Of a DNA stretch of 64,000 nucleotides, positions 60,904 to 64,000 are shown piece after piece. This stretch comes from Polyangiaceae bacterium (GTDB taxonomy: Bacteria; Myxococcota_A; Polyangia; Polyangiales; Polyangiaceae). A program made the position numbers and the translations under genes. The stretch lies in assembly GCA_025937835.1 (NCBI GenBank), contig JAICQO010000001.1, forward strand, positions 1 through 64,000, given 5' to 3'. Within the stretch, counting starts at the first letter, position 1. The number at the start of each line of letters is the position of its first letter. The notes beneath the pieces were generated by a model, which was given only the letters and a program-made list of their open reading frames with translations, had not been told where the DNA came from and did not search any database.

Positions 60904-62715
60904 CTATGGCAAGAGCGTCTTCCAGGCGGCGTCGTCGAGCTGCTCGAGCTCGTAGGACCCGCCCGAGGCATGACGCAGGGCTCCGCAATGTATAGTGCCC
61001 GGCGCCGCACGCTCGAACAGCGAGCGATAACTCGCGAGCAGCGACGGTTGGTCGTCCGCGCGCAGCACGTGAACCTCACAGCCGAGAGCAGGATTCAGCG
61101 CGCGGCTCCGCACCTCGCCGTCACGGCTGCGGTCAACGACCACGGCGATCGCATCGCGGTGACGCGCTGCGATCGCAGCGATGGTCTCACCCACGCCCGT
61201 CGGATGCTCCGCCGAGAAGATCAGCGTCGGCGGTGCTTCGACGTGCTGCCCGGCGTCGAGCAGGGACACCGGATACATGGTGGATAGGACTTCGTCCTGA
61301 CGCCGTGAGCTGTCGTAAGCCGAGCCGCTGCCGGCGCGCGATTGCTCGTAGATCGTCGGACGGTTCACTTCGATCGGCACGAGCCAGCGCCCCGGACGCG
61401 GCACGACGTAGGCCGGGATGCGCTCCTGTTGCAGGTACTGCGCGAGCCAGATGTCGCCCATGTTGGCCGCCTTGAAATGACCCATGGTCATCTTGACGAC
61501 GTTGCTGTGGAACGCGCAAGCGTTGGTCGCGACGACGTGCACGCGGCGCCGGCGCATGAGCGGGCGCTCGAAGTGCAACACGGCGCGGCTCCCATCGCGG
61601 TAGTACCCGGGACAGGGTTGCAGGATCAGCGCCCCATGTACGCCCACGGCCGCGCGGCCATCGACTTGAGCCAGCTCCTCGACGAGACGCTCCACGAAGT
61701 TCGGCGGATAGATCAGATCGTCGTCGCAGGTCACGTACACCGCGTCCGGCGACTGCTCCAAGCCCCAGAATTTCCCGGCATCGCCGTAGCGGCGGCCGTC
61801 CGTATCGACGTGACACGTGACCTTGGAGAGCCGCCGTAGGAACGCCGGCACCTCGCGAAAATGATTCAGGTAGACATAGAGCCGATCCACCTGCGGCAGC
61901 AGCGACATCACCGTCGCGCGCAGGGCGACCTCGTTACCGGCGACGGTGGCCATGCCGGCGACGATCTGCTTCGTGGGCGGCAGTTTCGCGAGCACTCGCG
62001 GATCGATGCGGTCGATCGCGCGGGCGGAGGCGCTGCGGTCGTATTCGAAGAGATAAGTGGGCGTGTGGTTGTAGACCTTGCGCTTGCGATACCCGAGCGG
62101 CCGCAGCTCCGCTTCGACGGCCGCGAGTTGCTCGGCGGTCGCAGCTTCGGCGAGCACTCGCGGCTGGCACCGCGAAATGGTCGCCTTCGCGCCGCGCAAC
62201 ACCATGGGCTCCATGCCCTCGACGTCGATCTTGATCAGATCCACGTGACGCTCACCGACGATGTCGTCGAGCCGCCGGATCACGACCTGCCCCTCGGCCT
62301 CCACCTGGACTCGTGCACAACCGAGGTTCGAAGGAGAGTCGTTCACGACCGCGCCGCGCGCCTGGGTATCGCCCAGCGCTATGTCGTGGACCTCGGCGCG
62401 ATCTCCCAGATCGTTGAGCGCGATGTTGTCGCGTAGCAGCGCGAGGGCCACCGGGTTCGGCTCGAAAGCGATGGTCCTGGCACCGATGATCTTCGCAAAA
62501 AATACGGTGTGATTGCCGATGTTGGCGCCCACATCGACGATGCAGGCCCGCTCGGGTAGGCGCGAGCACACGTCCTCGAGCATGGGGAGCTCGTAGAAGC
62601 CGCCGTTTTCGCGGATTTGCCGCGGAATGTGATCCCGGGCATCGGGCAAATGCATCCGTATCGAGTGACCGTGGCTGTTGAACTGGAACACGTCCTGTTG
62701 CGATATACGGTTCAT
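60904..62715 (-). CDS. FkbM methyltransferase fused to a glycosyltransferase-like domain
   Basis: ATG 62715 (MNRISQQDVFQFNSHGHSIRMHLPD) starts a 603-residue protein. Residues ~50-220 are an FkbM-type SAM-dependent methyltransferase (ACIVDVGANIGNHTVFFAKIIGARTIAFEPNP, ALLRDNIALNDLGDRAEVHDIALG, HVDLIKIDVEGME). From ~255 comes a GT2-like domain (MATVAGNEVALRATVMSLLPQVDRLYVYLNH, DAVYVTCDDDLIYPPNFVERLVEEL), with CDDD as the metal-binding acidic motif and GHFKAANMGDIWLAQYLQ. The C-terminal ~110 residues look like a separate small domain. It probably makes a methylated sugar chain for capsule or exopolysaccharide. The upstream gene is 13 bp away, same strand. Confidence 0.85.
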   Translation of the reverse strand: MNRISQQDVFQFNSHGHSIRMHLPDARDHIPRQIRENGGFYELPMLEDVCSRLPERACIVDVGANIGNHTVFFAKIIGARTIAFEPNPVALALLRDNIALNDLGDRAEVHDIALGDTQARGAVVNDSPSNLGCARVQVEAEGQVVIRRLDDIVGERHVDLIKIDVEGMEPMVLRGAKATISRCQPRVLAEAATAEQLAAVEAELRPLGYRKRKVYNHTPTYLFEYDRSASARAIDRIDPRVLAKLPPTKQIVAGMATVAGNEVALRATVMSLLPQVDRLYVYLNHFREVPAFLRRLSKVTCHVDTDGRRYGDAGKFWGLEQSPDAVYVTCDDDLIYPPNFVERLVEELAQVDGRAAVGVHGALILQPCPGYYRDGSRAVLHFERPLMRRRRVHVVATNACAFHSNVVKMTMGHFKAANMGDIWLAQYLQQERIPAYVVPRPGRWLVPIEVNRPTIYEQSRAGSGSAYDSSRRQDEVLSTMYPVSLLDAGQHVEAPPTLIFSAEHPTGVGETIAAIAARHRDAIAVVVDRSRDGEVRSRALNPALGCEVHVLRADDQPSLLASYRSLFERAAPGTIHCGALRHASGGSYELEQLDDAAWKTLLP

Positions 62716-62728
62716 CTGATGCACCCGA

Positions 62729-64000
62729 TCATTCCGACATGACACACAGCGCGACGCCGCCGAATGCGTGGTCGTGATAGTGGAGATCGTCCGCCACTCG
62801 CCTCCAGACGGCCAGAGTATCCCGGCGAAGCGCGTCGTGGTCGGGGGCCCACAGGCAGAGCCGGGCTCCGGCGGCGAGCCTCGAGGCGACGGCTGGCAGC
62901 GCAAGCGTGGCGTGCGCCGGTTGTTCGCCCGCTTCGGCGGCCGAGACGAACACGACGTCGAAATTGCCGAGGTCTCCGGAAAGCGACCCGAGATTGGGGA
63001 AGCGGCCCTCGATCCCCTCGAACGCCGCGTCCACGTGGGGCGCGAACACGACGTTGGGCTCGAGCCCGGATGCGTACAGCCTGGCGTACAAAGCCTCGGC
63101 ACGCGGCCTATCGCCGGCCGCCGAGACCGTGCGCCCGCCGAGCGACTGCACCATCGCAAGCACCGGCGCAGCCATCGGTCCCGCTCCGATTTCGAGCAGG
63201 TTGGGGGCCTTGCTGCCTCCGCTCAACCACCGGAAAAGCTGCCACGCGCGCTCCACGCCGAGCTCTTCCGCCTGATGCCCGTCGAGCATCAGATCGAGCA
63301 AGCGTGGGCACCGCTCCGCGAGCTGGTTGGCCGCCGCCATGACCCAACCCTGAGCGCCGGAGCTGAGCTTGCCACTCTCGGCGATGTGCTTGGGCAAGGC
63401 CGCAGTGACTTGCTCGATGCTGGCGCTGACGAGCTGCGCTTGCCGCAGCATGCGCTCGCGTAGCTGCGCGTAGGCCTGATCACCACTCGGATGCTCTCCG
63501 AAGACGAAACGCTTACACGGCAACGGAGGTTTTGCGAGCACCTGCGCTGCGTTCGCTTGCTGCAGCCGCGAGCTCAGACCGTGAGCTTGCGGGTCCATGT
63601 TGTGCTGCGAGTTGAGATTGCTGGCGGTGTACCGATAAGCCTTGATCGGCAGATAGCAATAGCGGCGCGTCTGGTCCAGCACGGGGAACGCGAGCGCCAG
63701 ATCGCACGCCGCGGCGAACCACTGCCCTCGCGCGTCCTGGAAGTAACTCTCGGGAACGTTCTCGAGAAGCTCCGCTCGAAAGCTGAAAAAGTGGCTGGTG
63801 ATCCAGCCCTGACCGCGAGGTGACGCCAGTGGATCGAGGGGACCGTTCTGGCCCACTCCGCCGCCGTCCGTGACGAAATTGGTCCAGACCACATCGAACC
63901 CCGACACGTAGGCGTTCGCCATCTGCGAGAGCACGGTCACGTCGATCAGCTGATCGTCGGCGTCCAGCACGCCGACGAAGTCGCCCTCGGAGAGCGCGGC
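62729..64000 (-). CDS. GT2 glycosyltransferase/methyltransferase, N-terminus cut by window edge
   Basis: The frame is open to the right edge, so ~100 residues of the N-terminal GT2 domain are missing. What remains begins AALSEGDFVGVLDADDQL, the DxD motif region that binds nucleotide sugar and metal, followed by acceptor-side sequence (SHFFSFRAELLENVPESYFQDARGQWFAAACDLALAFPVLDQ). From ~250 a SAM-methyltransferase-like domain follows (APNLLEIGAGPMAAPVLAMVQSLGGRTVSAAGD, DVVFVSAAEAGE). It ends 13 bp before the FkbM gene. Both enzymes pair glycosyl and methyl transfer, in opposite domain order. The glycan locus continues beyond the window. Confidence 0.8.
   Translation of the reverse strand, partial: AALSEGDFVGVLDADDQLIDVTVLSQMANAYVSGFDVVWTNFVTDGGGVGQNGPLDPLASPRGQGWITSHFFSFRAELLENVPESYFQDARGQWFAAACDLALAFPVLDQTRRYCYLPIKAYRYTASNLNSQHNMDPQAHGLSSRLQQANAAQVLAKPPLPCKRFVFGEHPSGDQAYAQLRERMLRQAQLVSASIEQVTAALPKHIAESGKLSSGAQGWVMAAANQLAERCPRLLDLMLDGHQAEELGVERAWQLFRWLSGGSKAPNLLEIGAGPMAAPVLAMVQSLGGRTVSAAGDRPRAEALYARLYASGLEPNVVFAPHVDAAFEGIEGRFPNLGSLSGDLGNFDVVFVSAAEAGEQPAHATLALPAVASRLAAGARLCLWAPDHDALRRDTLAVWRRVADDLHYHDHAFGGVALCVMSE

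Overview
The window is high-GC DNA that reads as the chromosome of a myxobacterium, most likely Polyangiales (Sorangium/Polyangium-like). The reasons are GTG and TTG starts, ATGA/GTGA-coupled genes, many lipoproteins carrying Gly/Ser/Thr-rich tethers after the lipobox, Pro/Ala-rich cytoplasmic proteins, ECF sigma modules, a PilR-type sigma-54 activator and several type IV pilins. Family names come from recognising protein motifs by eye; no database search was run.

Layout. 1-1.4 kb: end of an HNH nuclease gene, a cluster of GGATCC-centred palindromes, and a decayed second copy of the HNH 3' end. 1.4-12.7 kb: mainly secreted or lipid-anchored proteins (ferritin-like pair, Cys-rich lipoprotein, NMT1-like binding protein, extensin-like protein, GH5 glycosidase fused to a HEAT-like region, a frameshifted small lipoprotein, CotH-family lipoprotein) with a dihydrouridine synthase among them. 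12.7-17.8 kb: an iron-sulphur protein, then a minus-strand operon of histidine phosphatase, XPB helicase and Bax1/DUF790 nuclease, with a divergent OsmC gene. 17.8-21.2 kb: a lipoprotein that is almost only tether, preceded by a good sigma-54 promoter match, a hypothetical protein, tRNA-Leu(CAG) and a repeat-rich gap. 21.2-29.5 kb: a minus-strand operon of a giant TPR protein, a secreted protein, an ECF sigma factor and its probable regulator. 29.6-33.5 kb: pyrC-carA-rimO, overlapping in series. 33.5-39 kb: a small lipoprotein, a possible phosphodiester glycosidase, a PEGA-domain protein, and a long inverted repeat between convergent genes.

39-48 kb is a pilin locus: an atypical pilin-like gene coupled to a TPR gene, two canonical pilins, two polytopic glycosyltransferases (one TMTC-like with TPRs), a further pilin, and a PilR-type regulator. 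48-52.4 kb: a lipoprotein, a rhomboid protease, and a second sigma module (ECF sigma, probable anti-sigma, lipoprotein) joined by ATGA overlaps. 52.6-59.7 kb: a five-gene chaperone operon of J-domain/TPR protein, Hsp70, a protein sharing a domain with the J-protein, an M1 aminopeptidase and a membrane protein. 59.7-64 kb: a CE1-type esterase lipoprotein and the start of a glycan locus (FkbM methyltransferase/glycosyltransferase, and GT2/methyltransferase cut by the right edge).

The strongest candidates for something new are the Hsp70 module with its shared accessory domain, the pilin-glycosyltransferase locus, the GH5-HEAT chimera and the dispersed purine-rich repeat family.
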